Source: Streptomyces sp. Tue 6430
GTDB lineage: Bacteria > Actinomycetota > Actinomycetes > Streptomycetales > Streptomycetaceae
DNA: 64,000 bases
Direction of reading: 5' to 3'
Assembly: GCA_021568835.1 (NCBI GenBank)
Contig: JAKGSH010000010.1
Coordinates: 4,960,001 to 5,024,000 of the forward strand
Below, in pieces: positions 26,608-37,802 of the stretch. Under the pieces are notes generated by a model. That model was not told the DNA's origin, searched no databases, and saw only the letters and a list, made by a program, of their open reading frames with translations. Within the stretch, counting starts at the first letter, position 1. Every line of letters starts with the position of its first letter. Both the position numbers and the translations under genes were made by a program.

Positions 26608-26887
26608 TCAGGACGTCGGCGGGGGTGTCGGTGGAGGCGTGCTGGGGGCGTGAACGTGTCGCCGCCCGCCCCGGCTCGTCCTTGTGGGCGAGGCGGTCCA
26701 CCGCGCCCTTGGCCTTGCCGGTGCCCGACTGGATCTTGCCCGAGTACTTGCCCTTCGTCTTCTCGTCGACGACGTGGGCGGCCTTGTCGATCCCGTGATG
26801 GATCCTGTCCCCGTGCTGGTGCGCGAGGCCGGACACCTTGTCCTTGGCAGGGCTGAGTCTGGCCTTCAGGTTGTGCAAAAGACCCAT
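26608..26887 (-). CDS. Rv0909/MT0933-family antitoxin-like protein (two frameshifts)
   Basis: A small basic helical protein (GLLHNLKARLSPAKDKVSG, HQHGDRIHHGIDKAAHVVDE, KTKGKYSGKIQSGTGKAKGA) typical of the MT0933-like antitoxin family of actinobacteria. The frame as read runs on without a natural end. Restoring one G on the coding strand opposite 26669-26672 and one C opposite 26644-26648 gives DEPGAGGDTFTPPSTPPP and a stop at 26608, about 93 residues. No toxin-like gene is evident next to it, so a toxin-antitoxin role is not supported by context. The ATG at 26887 is preceded by AGAAGGTGA. Confidence 0.8.
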
Positions 26888-26911
26888 GGGTCACCTTCTC
26901 TGGCGGGTCCG

Positions 26912-27193
26912 TCAGGTGCGGGCGCTCTCGCCGGCCTCACGGTCGGCGGCCTCGCCGGACGACTGCTGCCGCGGGATACCGGCAGCGTCCTCGGCGGATT
27001 CCTCCGCCCCGGTGCCGCCCCCGGACGAACCGGCCGGTGCACCGGCGGCCGCCGTCTCCCGCGCTGCCGTCTCCCGCGCGGCCGCTTCCTCCGTGACCGT
27101 CTCCTCCTCGGCCGTCCCGTCCGTGACCGCTTCCTCCGCGGCCGCTTGCCGTGCCGCCTTCGAGCTACGGAAAAGCCGTGCCATAACGCCCAT
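26912..27193 (-). CDS. Small acidic Ala/Glu-rich hypothetical protein
   Basis: A 93-residue protein with a basic head (MGVMARLFRSSKAARQAAAE) and a long acidic, Ala/Thr/Glu-rich low-complexity tail that is probably disordered. No family is recognised with confidence. The ATG at 27193 has GGAG five bases upstream; the ATG at 27184 is an alternative. It lies 24 bases upstream of the antitoxin-like gene on the same strand and may be co-transcribed with it. Confidence 0.65.
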   Translation of the reverse strand: MGVMARLFRSSKAARQAAAEEAVTDGTAEEETVTEEAAARETAARETAAAGAPAGSSGGGTGAEESAEDAAGIPRQQSSGEAADREAGESART

Positions 27194-27375
27194 ATTCACT
27201 CCATACGGTACTCGTGCGGGCGAAATCCCGCGTCGCCCGGTGCGTCCGTTCGCGTCACCGGGTCGCGCCGCCCCGTGAACGGGCGACGGAAATCCCACAA
27301 CGGGCAACGACCCGGGGCGAGTCCTGTCACCTCACTCGTTCGAGGGCACGGGGTGACGTTTGGGAGACTGGTGCG

Positions 27376-28314
27376 GTGAGCAGCGCACCCCCCACCCCCC
27401 GGGTCATCGCCGTCGTCGGACCGACCGCGGCCGGAAAGTCCGATCTGGGCGTCTTTCTGGCTCGACGGCTCGGCGGCGAGGTCGTCAACGCCGACTCCAT
27501 GCAGCTGTACCGAGGGATGGACATCGGCACCGCCAAACTGACGCCCGAGGAGCGCGGCGGCGTCCCGCACCACCTCCTCGACATCTGGGACGTCACCGTC
27601 ACCGCCTCGGTCGCCGAGTACCAGCGCCTGGCACGGGCCCGCATCGACGCCCTGCTCGCCGAGGGGCGCTGGCCGGTCCTCGTCGGCGGCTCCGGGCTGT
27701 ACGTCCGCGGCGCCGTCGACAACCTGGAGTTCCCCGGCACCGACCCCGAGGTGCGGGCCCGGCTGGAGGAGGAGCTGACGCTGCGCGGCTCCGGCGCCCT
27801 GCACGCCCGCCTGGCGGCCGCCGACCCGGGGGCGGCGCAGGCGATCCTGCCGAGCAACGGCCGCCGCATCGTCCGCGCCCTCGAAGTGATCGAGATCACC
27901 GGGAAGCCCTTCACGGCCAATCTGCCGGGGCACGACTCCGTCTACGACACGATCCAGATCGGTGTGGACGTGACCCGGCCCGAACTCGACGAGCGCATCG
28001 CCCGACGGGTCGACCGGATGTGGGACGCGGGGCTCGTGGACGAGGTGCGCGCGCTGGAGGCGCGAGGCCTGCGCGAGGGGCGCACGGCCTCCCGCGCGCT
28101 CGGCTACCAGCAGGTCCTCGCGGCGCTGGCCGGCGAGTGCACCGAGGACGAGGCGCGAGCGGAGACGATCCGCGCCACCAAACGCTTCGCGCGCCGTCAG
28201 GATTCCTGGTTCAGGCGCGATCCACGGGTGCACTGGCTGAGTGGGGCCGCGGCGGACCTCGCGGAACTTCCGCGGCTCGCGTCGGCGTTGGTCGAACGAC
28301 CGGTCACAGCCTGA
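27376..28314 (+). CDS. miaA: tRNA dimethylallyltransferase MiaA
   Basis: A 312-residue enzyme that transfers dimethylallyl from DMAPP to A37 of tRNAs reading UNN codons, providing the substrate for MiaB. The P-loop is GPTAAGKSD near residue 15. Family motifs NADSMQLYRGMDIGTAKL and HHLLDIWDV follow, with GGSGLYVRG and FARRQDSWFRRDPRV near the C-terminus. The GTG at 27376 is chosen because the P-loop strand starts about nine residues later; the upstream in-frame extension is not conserved. Confidence 0.96.
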   Translation: MSSAPPTPRVIAVVGPTAAGKSDLGVFLARRLGGEVVNADSMQLYRGMDIGTAKLTPEERGGVPHHLLDIWDVTVTASVAEYQRLARARIDALLAEGRWPVLVGGSGLYVRGAVDNLEFPGTDPEVRARLEEELTLRGSGALHARLAAADPGAAQAILPSNGRRIVRALEVIEITGKPFTANLPGHDSVYDTIQIGVDVTRPELDERIARRVDRMWDAGLVDEVRALEARGLREGRTASRALGYQQVLAALAGECTEDEARAETIRATKRFARRQDSWFRRDPRVHWLSGAAADLAELPRLASALVERPVTA

Positions 28315-28416
28315 TCACGTCATGGCATCGGGACGCTCAGGCCGTCATCCGGGCCTCCGGCACCGTGCCATCATCGAGCTTCGATCGACCAAGTGGAGTC
28401 CGAGTGGGGAGGGCGC

Positions 28417-29073
28417 GTGGCGATGGAGGCCGGCCCTCGTGACACCGCACAAGGCACCGGGCACGTCACCGGCGAGCACGGCGAACCGGAGCCGGTGGAC
28501 GGCCGTCCGGGTCCCGTGGGACCGGACGGCGCCGACCGCTCGAACAGCGACGCCGGCACGGACGGCGCCGACGGCTCGGACGGCGCCGACGGCTCGAACG
28601 ACATGGGCGACATCGTCGTCGACGGCATCGACATCGACGGCATCGAGGACATCGACGACGTCGACGACACGGACGAGGCCGAGGACGGCGTGACCGCCGA
28701 CGGCCCCGAGCCGGAGGAGATGTTCGTCGGCGGCCCGGAGGTCGAGGTCGAGCTGCGCCCCCAGCGCAGGCTGCGGATCTGGCAGCTCGCCCCCATCGTC
28801 GCCCTGGCCGCGACGGGCTCCCTGATGTTCGCCTTCCCGCTCGCCTTCGACTTCGGCGACAGCGGCGCCGTGATCGCCATGCTGGGCCTGCTGATCTGCT
28901 CCTGCGCGGCAGGCTGGGGGATGATGGCCGCCCGCCGCGTCGGACACACCTGGCCCGGACTGCCGCAGCGCGGCTCCGGCCGCCGCCCCGACTGGCGCGT
29001 CGTCCTCGCCTACGTCGTCCTCGTCGCCGCGGTCGTGGTCCTGGCCGTCTGGCGGGTCGCACGCCTGCGGTAG
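28417..29073 (+). CDS. Acidic two-segment membrane protein
   Basis: About 218 residues. The first 110 residues are a highly acidic, Gly/Asp-rich disordered region with repeats such as DGADGSDGADGSN and VDGIDIDGIEDIDDVDD. Three hydrophobic stretches follow: LAPIVALAATGSLMFAFPLA, AVIAMLGLLICSCAAGWGMM and VLAYVVLVAAVVVLAVW. It is a conserved Streptomyces neighbour of miaA and dapF, but I do not recognise a function. GGGGAGGG sits at good distance from both the GTG at 28417 and the ATG at 28423, so the start is uncertain by two codons. Confidence 0.7.
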   Translation: MAMEAGPRDTAQGTGHVTGEHGEPEPVDGRPGPVGPDGADRSNSDAGTDGADGSDGADGSNDMGDIVVDGIDIDGIEDIDDVDDTDEAEDGVTADGPEPEEMFVGGPEVEVELRPQRRLRIWQLAPIVALAATGSLMFAFPLAFDFGDSGAVIAMLGLLICSCAAGWGMMAARRVGHTWPGLPQRGSGRRPDWRVVLAYVVLVAAVVVLAVWRVARLR

Positions 29074-29180
29074 ACCCCGTCGGACCCGACCCGACCCGCC
29101 CCTCCCTGCCCCGTCCCGTCCCGCCCGGTCCCGCGTCGCCGTCGCCGTCGCCGCCGCGCGGGACCGCCGTACCCACCCCG

Positions 29181-29186
29181 TACGAT
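29181..29186 (+). promoter_or_regulatory. -10 element TACGAT, leaderless dapF start
   Basis: TACGAT ends five bases before the dapF ATG at 29192, consistent with transcription starting at the start codon. No ribosome binding site is present. Confidence 0.5.
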
Positions 29187-29191
29187 CGGGG

Positions 29192-30060
29192 ATGAGCACG
29201 CGGATCGCCTTCCTCAAGGGACACGGCACCGAGAACGACTTCGTGATCGTCCCGGACCCCGAGAACGCCATCGACCTCTCCCCGGCAGCCGTCGCCGCCC
29301 TGTGCGACCGCCGCGCGGGCATCGGCGGCGACGGACTGCTGCACGTCGTGCGCTCCGCCGCGCACCCGGAGGCGAAGGACCTGGCGGCCGGGGCCGAGTG
29401 GTTCATGGACTACCGCAACGGCGACGGCTCGATCGCCGAGATGTGCGGCAACGGCGTCCGGGTCTTCGCCCGCTACCTCCGCCACGCCGGCCTCGTCCCC
29501 GAGGGCGACCTCGCGATCGCCACGCGCGCGGGCGTGAAGAGCGTGCACCTCGCCAAGGACGGTGACATCACCGTCGGCATGGGCCGGGCGCGCCTCCCCG
29601 AGGGCGACGTCACGGTCGGGGTCGGCGAGCGCAGCTGGCCCGCACGGAACGTGAACATGGGCAACCCGCACGCCGTCGCCTTCGTCGACGACCTCGCGCA
29701 CGCGGGCGACCTGTACGCCCCGCCCCCTTCAGCCCCGCCTCCGCCTACCCGGACGGGGTCAACGTCGAGTTCGTCGTCGACCGCGGCCCGCGGCACGTCG
29801 CGCTGCGCGTGCACGAGCGCGGCTCCGGCGAGACCCGCTCCTGCGGCACGGGCGCGTGCGCCGTCGCCGTGGCCGCCGCCCGCAGGGACGGCGCCGACCC
29901 GGCCGTCACCGGTGTGCCGGTGACGTACACCGTGGACGTCACCGGCGGGCGGCTCGTGATCACCGAGCGGCCGGACGGCGAGATCGAGATGACCGGTCCC
30001 GCGGTGATCGTCGCCGAAGGCGAGATCGACTCCGAGTGGCTGGAAAACGCCGCCCGCTGA
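29192..30060 (+). CDS. dapF: Diaminopimelate epimerase DapF (one frameshift)
   Basis: Converts LL- to meso-diaminopimelate for lysine synthesis; Streptomyces cell walls contain the LL form, so here it mainly serves lysine. The start FLKGHGTENDFVIV, the first catalytic cysteine in AEMCGNGVRVFAR and the partner in TRSCGTGACAVAVAA are all visible. The C-terminal half is out of frame. One C restored in the run 29723-29727 gives APPPFSPASAYPDGVNVEFV and a 289-residue protein, the normal family length. Both active-site cysteines are then in frame. Confidence 0.93.
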
Positions 30061-30359
30061 GGAGGGGGACGGCTTGGCATCGGAGGCGGCGGCGGCCCGG
30101 CACGCACAGGAGTGCCGCCGGGCCCGTGGCCGTGAGTTCGAAATCAAGACCGACCCGGTGCCGTGCGGCGCGAAACCGTAAACCTCAAAGGCTTCGCTCG
30201 AACGGGTGATCCGTTTCACGCTCGGCGAGAGGCGGTCGGTCGGACGTGATGGGCTCGGTAGCATCAAGCACCGGCCCGGACGGGGGACTGTTGCCAGCCC
30301 CCTGAGCCGTGTCCGCCCTGGGGCACCCCGTCCGCCGGTCCACGCAGCCGGAGGTGCCC

Positions 30360-32563
30360 ATGAGTGCGGAGGCCACGAACCCCGCGACCCCAGGCCCGGT
30401 AGTGCCTGCCGCGCCCCGCAGGCGCAGCCGCCCCCGGATCGACCTGCGCCGTCTGGGCCGGGCGGCCCTGCTCGGCCCCGCCTCCCGCGGCAGGCTGCCC
30501 GACGCGATCGGCCACGTGGTCGAGGCCCACCGCTTCCACCACCCGGACGCCGACCTCGAACCACTGCGCCGCGCCTACGTGCTCGCGGAGTCCTCCCACC
30601 GCGGCCAGATGCGCAAGAGCGGCGAGCCGTACATCACGCACCCGCTGGCCGTGACGCTGATCCTGGCCGAACTCGGCGCCGAGACCACCACGTTGACGGC
30701 CTCGCTGCTCCACGACACCGTGGAGGACACCGAGGTGACGCTCGATCAGGTCGGCGACGAGTTCGGCGCCGAGGTGCGCTACCTCGTCGACGGCGTGACG
30801 AAGCTGGAGAAGGTGGACTACGGCGCCGCCGCCGAACCCGAGACGTTCCGCAAGATGCTCGTCGCCACCGGCAACGACGTCCGCGTGATGTCCATCAAAC
30901 TCGCCGACCGGCTGCACAACATGCGCACCCTCGGCGTGATGCGTCCCGAGAAGCAGGAACGCATCGCCAAGGTGACCCGCGACGTCCTCATCCCGCTCGC
31001 CGAACGCCTCGGCGTCCAGGCGCTGAAGACCGAGCTGGAGGACATGGTCTTCGCCATCCTGCACCCCGAGGAGTACGAGCACACGCGCAGGCTGATCGCC
31101 GACAACGCCGCGCGCGGGGACGACCCCCTCGCCGAGTTCGCCGACGCGACGCGAGCGGTGCTGCGCGACGCCGACATCCAGGCCGAAGTCCTCATCCGGC
31201 CAAGGCACTTCGTCTCCCTGCACCGCACCGCCCGCAAACGCGGACGCCTGCGCGGCTCCGACTTCGGCCGCCTGCTCGTCCTCGTCAACGAGGACGCCGA
31301 CTGCTACGCGGTCCTCGGCGAACTGCACACCTGCATGACGCCCGTGGTCTCGGAGTTCAAGGACTTCATCGCCGTCCCCAAGTTCAACCTCTACCAGTCG
31401 CTGCACACCGCCGTCGCCCTCCCCGGGGCCCGGACGGACTCGCCCGCGGGCGCCCCCGCCGACGTCCAGGTCGCCGAAGTCCTCATCCGCACCCACCAGA
31501 TGCACAAGGTCGCCGAGGCCGGGGTCGTCGCGCTCGGCAATCCCTACGCCCCGCCGGCGGAGGAGCAGGGCGCGCCCGAGGGCGAGCGCGTCGACCCCAC
31601 CCGCCCCGGCTGGCTCTCCCGCCTCCTCGACTGGCAGGAGGCGGCCCCCGACCCGGACACCTTCTGGTCCACCCTGCGCGAGGACCTCGCCCAGGACCGC
31701 GAGATCACCGTCTTCCGCCCCGACGGCGGCACCCTGGGCCTGCCCGAGGGCGCCACCTGCGTGGACGCCGCGTACGCGCAGTACGGCGAGGACGCCCACG
31801 CCTGCCTCGGCGCCCGCGTCAACGGCCGCCTGGCGACCCTGAGCACCGTGCTGCGGGACGGCGACAGCGTCCAGCTCCTCATGGGCCAGGACCCCGCCTC
31901 CGAACCCTCCAGGGAGTGGCTGGAGCACGCCCACACGCCCGCCGCGCGCATCGCCATCCAGCGGTGGCTCGCGGCGCACCCGGGTACGGACGGCACGCCC
32001 GCCGAGGCCGACGGCACGAAGGCCGGCCCGGCCCGGCCCCCGTCCGACGGCGCCCCGGCCCGCCCCGCCCCGGACGCTCCCGCGCCCGAGGCCCCCGCAC
32101 CCCGCCCCGGCGCCGCGATCACCGTCGTCGACCGCCCCGGCGCCGGAGTGCGGCTCGCCGGGTGCTGCACGCCCGTACCGGCCGACGAGGTCACCGGCTT
32201 CGCCGTACGCGGCGGCGTGGTGACCGTGCACCGCGTGGAGTGCGCCGCCGTGGCGCGCATGACGCAGGCGGGGCGCGCGGCGGTCGACGTGCGCTGGGGG
32301 ACACCACCGAGTGCCGGGTCACCCTGTTCGCCGAGTCGTTCGGCCGTCCCCATCTGCTCGCCGACCTCACCGAGGCGATGGCCCTGGAGGGCGCCGAGAT
32401 CGTCTCCGCGACCGTGGAACCGCCCAGCCGGCAGCGGGTGCGCCACACCTACACCGTCCAGCTCCCCGACGCGGGCCGGCTGCCCACCCTCATCCGCGCC
32501 ATGCGCGACGTCCCCGGCGTGTACGACGTGGGGCGCGCGCACCACCGGACGCCGTTCTCCTGA
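30360..32563 (+). CDS. rshA: RelA/SpoT-family (p)ppGpp protein RshA (one frameshift)
   Basis: About 734 residues. The HD hydrolase domain is intact (SSHRGQMRKSGEPYITHPLA and LLHDTVEDTEVT). The following synthetase region keeps FKDFIAVPKFNLYQSLHTAV and the EVLIRTHQMHKVAE segment, but the usual DLxGIR strand reads SDFGRLLVLV, so synthesis may be weak or lost. A TGS domain (ITVFRPDGGTLGLPEGATCV) and a zinc-finger/ACT-type C-terminus follow. The C-terminal 90 residues (DTTECRVTLFAESF) are out of frame; one G restored at 32296-32300 repairs this. GGAGGTGCCC precedes the ATG. By synteny this is the second Streptomyces RSH protein (SCO5794), distinct from the main RelA. Confidence 0.88.
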
Positions 32564-32690
32564 TCCCCCGAGGCACGGTCCGGGGCCTTCCCGCCCCGTC
32601 CGTCACCGCACGCGCGCGTGCGCAACCCGTTCGGGTGGGCCGGTCGCGCGTCGGCGCCGCACGGGCGGGACGCGCTGGTAGCCGTGGTGC

Positions 32691-34265
32691 ATGCTGCTCT
32701 CCCCCCGCGCCCAGGCCCACCGGGTCGGCACCGGCACCGGCCGGCCCCGCACCACCCGCCCCCGCCGCCTCGCCCTCGCGCTCCTCGCCCCGGCCGTCTC
32801 GGTCTGCCTCGTCGCCGCGGGCGCCCCGCCCGTCCCGCTCGGCGTCGGCGACCGCCTCTACCCCCACCTGGGCAACCCCGGCTACGACGTGGCCTCGTAC
32901 GACCTGGCCCTCACGTACTCCGGAAGCAACGACAAGCCGCTCCAGGCGGTCACCACGATCGACGGCTGGACCACCGGCACCCTGGACCGGATCAACCTGG
33001 ACTTCGCCCACGGCGAGGTCCGGTCCGTCGAGGTCGACGGGGAGCCCGCCGCCTTCGCCACCGCCGGCGAGGACCTGGTGATCACGCCGGCGCGCCCGCT
33101 GCCCCGCGGCGACTGGATGCGCGTCACCGTGCGTCACACCAGCGATCCGGTGAGCCCCGGCGACCGGGACGGCGGCTGGGTGCGGACCGCGGACGGGCTC
33201 GCCATGGCCAACCAGGCCGACGCCGCACACCTGGTGTTCCCGTGCAACGACCACCCCTCCGACAAGGCCGTGTTCACCGTCCGCGTCACCGCGCCCAACG
33301 GCTACACGGCGGTCGCCAACGGGTTGCCCACCGACGTCGACCGGGCGGCCCGCGCGACGACGTGGACGTACCGCACCCTGCACCCGATGGCCACCGAACT
33401 CGCCCAGGTATCCATCGGCCGCTCCGCCGTCCTGCACCGCGAGGGACCGCGCGGACTGCCCGTGCGCGACGTCGTCCCCGCCAAGGACCGCGAGGCCCTC
33501 GAACCCTGGCTGCGCAAGACCCCCGACCAGATCGCCTGGATGGAGAGCAAGGTCGGCCCCTACCCCTTCGAGACGTACGGCGTGCTCGTCGCCGACACCG
33601 CCACCGGCTTCGAACTGGAGACGCAGACCCTCTCCCTCTTCGAGAAGGGCCTGTTCACCGAGCCCGCCCACCCCGCGTGGTACGTCGAGTCGATCATGGT
33701 GCACGAGCTGGCCCACCAGTGGTTCGGCGACAGCGTCAGCCCGCGCACCTGGTCCGACCTCTGGCTCAACGAGGGCCACGCCACCTGGTACGAGGCCCTG
33801 TACGCGCAGGAGAAGGCCGACCGCACCCTGGAGGCCCGCATGAAGGCGGCGTACGGCGCCTCCGACCGCTGGCGCACGGCCGGCGGCCCGCCCGGCGCCC
33901 CCGAACCGCCCAAGCCCGGCCAGAAGATCGGCATCTTCCGCGCCAACGTCTACGACGGTGCGGCCCTGGTCCTCTTCGCCCTGCGCCAGGAGATCGGCCA
34001 GGAGGCCTTCGACCGGCTGGAGCGGAGCTGGCTGGACGGCCACCGCGACGCCACCGCGGGCACGGCCGACTTCGTCCGCCTCGCCGCCCGGGTCTCCGGC
34101 CGTGACCTCGGGAGCTTCTTCCAGCACTGGCTGTACGACGAGAAGACCCCGCCGATGCCCGGCCACCCGGAGTGGAAGCCGGCCGCACCCGCGGCCAAGG
34201 CCCCCGCACCCGCACCCGCATCCGCGGTCAAGGCCCCCCGACCCGTCGCCAAGGCCTCCGAATAA
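32691..34265 (+). CDS. Secreted M1-family zinc metallopeptidase
   Basis: A 524-residue aminopeptidase-N-type protein with an N-terminal signal (RRLALALLAPAVSVCLVAAG). The zinc site HELAHQWFG has His338, Glu339 and His342, and the third ligand Glu361 is in WLNEGHATW, the exact HExxH-x18-E spacing. The N-terminal beta domain shows FPCNDHPSDKAVFTVRVTAP. The C-terminal helical domain is short compared with full aminopeptidase N, as in other small actinobacterial M1 enzymes. A Pro/Ala/Lys tail (APAPAPASAVKAPRP) ends the protein and may contact the wall. It presumably trims extracellular peptides. Confidence 0.9.
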   Translation: MLLSPRAQAHRVGTGTGRPRTTRPRRLALALLAPAVSVCLVAAGAPPVPLGVGDRLYPHLGNPGYDVASYDLALTYSGSNDKPLQAVTTIDGWTTGTLDRINLDFAHGEVRSVEVDGEPAAFATAGEDLVITPARPLPRGDWMRVTVRHTSDPVSPGDRDGGWVRTADGLAMANQADAAHLVFPCNDHPSDKAVFTVRVTAPNGYTAVANGLPTDVDRAARATTWTYRTLHPMATELAQVSIGRSAVLHREGPRGLPVRDVVPAKDREALEPWLRKTPDQIAWMESKVGPYPFETYGVLVADTATGFELETQTLSLFEKGLFTEPAHPAWYVESIMVHELAHQWFGDSVSPRTWSDLWLNEGHATWYEALYAQEKADRTLEARMKAAYGASDRWRTAGGPPGAPEPPKPGQKIGIFRANVYDGAALVLFALRQEIGQEAFDRLERSWLDGHRDATAGTADFVRLAARVSGRDLGSFFQHWLYDEKTPPMPGHPEWKPAAPAAKAPAPAPASAVKAPRPVAKASE

Positions 34266-34399
34266 GGCGATGACGAGACGGGCCGTACCGTGCGACCATC
34301 GACGGGTCGGCAGGACACGGGACGCGGGAATCTCCCGGACCGCTCGTGCGTTGTGCACTATGACCGCCGAACCGGCATCCCCAACGACGTAAGGACCCA

Positions 34400-35893
34400 A
34401 TGACCTCCTCTTCTTCCCCTTCCCAGGACACCAAGCGCCTCGCGCACGCCTACCCCGAAGGTCTTCGGGCCGATGCCCTGATGGAAGAGGACGTCGCCTG
34501 GAGCCTCGACACCGACGGAGACCGGGACGGCGACCAGTTCGACCGTTCCGAGCGGGCGGCCCTGCGCCGCGTCGCCGGTCTCTCCACCGAACTCGAGGAC
34601 GTCACCGAGGTCGAGTACCGTCAGCTCCGCCTGGAGCGGGTCGTGCTCGTCGGCGTCTGGACCTCGGGGACCGCACAGGACGCGGACAACTCCCTCGCCG
34701 AGCTGGCCGCCCTCGCGGAGACCGCGGGCGCGCTCGTGCTCGACGGCGTGATCCAGCGCCGCGACAAGCCCGACGCGGCCACCTACATCGGCTCCGGCAA
34801 GGCCGACGAACTGCGCGACATCGTCCTCGAGACCGGCGCCGACACCGTCATCTGCGACGGTGAGCTGAGCCCGGGCCAGCTGATCCACCTCGAGGACGTC
34901 GTGAAGGTCAAGGTCATCGACCGCACGGCCCTGATCCTGGACATCTTCGCCCAGCACGCCAAGTCCCGAGAGGGCAAGGCGCAGGTCGCGCTCGCGCAGA
35001 TGCAGTACATGCTGCCGAGGCTGCGCGGCTGGGGTCAGTCGCTGTCCCGTCAGATGGGCGGCGGCAAGGGCGGCGGCCTCGCCACCCGCGGTCCCGGTGA
35101 GACCAAGATCGAGACGGACCGGCGCCGGATCCGCGAGAAGATGGCGAAGATGCGCCGGGAGATCGCGGAGATGAAGACCGGGCGCGAGATCAAGCGTCAG
35201 GAGCGCAAGCGCCACAAGGTGCCCTCCGTCGCCATCGCGGGCTACACCAACGCCGGCAAGTCCTCGCTGCTCAACCGGCTCACCGGCGCGGGCGTGCTGG
35301 TCGAGAACGCCCTGTTCGCGACCCTCGACCCGACCGTGCGCCGCGCCGAGACCCCGAGCGGCCGGCTCTACACGCTGGTGGACACCGTCGGCTTCGTCCG
35401 CCACCTTCCGCACCACCTGGTCGAGGCGTTCCGCTCCACCATGGAGGAGGTCGGCGAGTCCGACCTGATCCTGCACGTGGTGGACGGCTCGCACCCGGCC
35501 CCGGAGGAGCAGCTCGCCGCCGTGCGCGAGGTGATCAGGGACGTCGGCGCCACCGGCGTGCCCGAGATCGTCGTGATCAACAAGGCCGACGCGGCCGACC
35601 CGCTCACGCTCCAGCGGCTCATGCGCAACGAGAAGCACTCCATCGCCGTCTCGGCCCGCACGGGCCAGGGCATCGACGAACTGCTGGCGCTCATCGACGA
35701 CGAGCTGCCCAGGCCGTCCGTCGAGATCGAGGCGCTCGTGCCGTACACCCACGGCAAGCTGGTCGCGCGCGCCCACGCCGAGGGTGAGGTGATCTCCGAG
35801 GAGCACACGGCGGAGGGCACCCTGCTGAAGGCGCGGGTGCACGAGGAACTGGCGGCGGATCTCGCGCCGTACGTTCCCGCGCCGCTCGCCTGA
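34400..35893 (+). CDS. hflX: Ribosome-associated GTPase HflX
   Basis: A 497-residue GTPase that splits stalled ribosomes. The N-terminal HflX domain includes DAATYIGSGKADEL, the coiled segment is rich in KMAKMRREIAEMKTGREIK, and the G domain starts at GYTNAGKSSLLNRLTGAGV. G3 is DTVGFVRHLP and G4 NKAD. AAGGACCC precedes the ATG, and TATGAC about 40 bases upstream is a plausible -10 element. The N-terminal 60-residue acidic extension (DTDGDRDGDQFDRSER) is usual in Streptomyces. A strong terminator follows. Confidence 0.95.
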   Translation: MTSSSSPSQDTKRLAHAYPEGLRADALMEEDVAWSLDTDGDRDGDQFDRSERAALRRVAGLSTELEDVTEVEYRQLRLERVVLVGVWTSGTAQDADNSLAELAALAETAGALVLDGVIQRRDKPDAATYIGSGKADELRDIVLETGADTVICDGELSPGQLIHLEDVVKVKVIDRTALILDIFAQHAKSREGKAQVALAQMQYMLPRLRGWGQSLSRQMGGGKGGGLATRGPGETKIETDRRRIREKMAKMRREIAEMKTGREIKRQERKRHKVPSVAIAGYTNAGKSSLLNRLTGAGVLVENALFATLDPTVRRAETPSGRLYTLVDTVGFVRHLPHHLVEAFRSTMEEVGESDLILHVVDGSHPAPEEQLAAVREVIRDVGATGVPEIVVINKADAADPLTLQRLMRNEKHSIAVSARTGQGIDELLALIDDELPRPSVEIEALVPYTHGKLVARAHAEGEVISEEHTAEGTLLKARVHEELAADLAPYVPAPLA

Positions 35894-35908
35894 CGCGCCG
35901 GTCCGCCC

Positions 35909-35951
35909 GAAGGCCCGTCCCCACCGCTCGTCGCGGTGGGGGCGGGCCTTC
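35909..35951. terminator. Bidirectional terminator between hflX and protease gene
   Basis: A 19-bp stem (GAAGGCCCGTCCCCACCGC pairing with the arm at 35933-35951, one G-U wobble) closes a 5-base loop. It lies between two convergent genes and can serve both. Confidence 0.85.
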
Positions 35952-35968
35952 GTCGTGCGCGGGCAGGT

Positions 35969-37234
<1,266 letters not shown>

Positions 37235-37802
37235 GGTGTGACTCCCCGTGGTGTCAAGGAACTTGGAGCGGCGGCCGTGCGCACCGCGGGAACTCGGCGT
37301 CCTCGCGTGCCTGGTTCGGGCGGGTCCCACGGCCGGGTGGGACGGCATCACACGATATGCGTTCGCTGTGGGGGAGCGCCGACGGAACAGCAACGGTTCC
37401 GTCACGGCAAGGATCTTGGAGCAACCCGTAACCCGCGGGACCGTCGGCGGTTGGTAGCCGTGGGGCGGCGGTCCGTGCGCGGCCCTTCCAGCGGGAATCC
37501 CCCGAGGACGCGGTGCCGCCGCCCTCGGCCGGGCGCGCCGGCCGGGATCCGGCGGGGGCCCCGCGGCGCACCGACTCGCCTGTGGACAGCGGGAGGACAG
37601 GAAATCGTGGTCGTGACGCAGCCGGTGCCGGGGGAGACGTCCGCGGGACGCGACGGCGACGGGGGAACCGCTGTGGGGCCCCGGTGTGGGGGAGCCCGGC
37701 CGGTGCGCAGATCCCCGTGCCCGGCGCTCCCGCGCGCGCCCCGGCCGGGAGGGCGTCCCGCGCGGGCGGTCGGCACGCGAACCGGCGGCGCGGGGCCGCG
37801 CC
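37235..37802. other. Protease promoter and degenerate sequence upstream of aminotransferase stump
   Basis: The first about 120 bases should hold the protease promoter on the minus strand. The remainder shows no recognisable protein in any frame, even allowing single-base gaps, although the last 70 bases faintly resemble the GTFRGNQLAMAAG region of class III aminotransferases. The body of the upstream siderophore gene appears to have been deleted here. Confidence 0.6.

Noticed and set aside
30264..32231. 655-codon minus-strand frame opposite rshA
   Set aside because: Antisense shadow; the plus strand has full RSH motifs.
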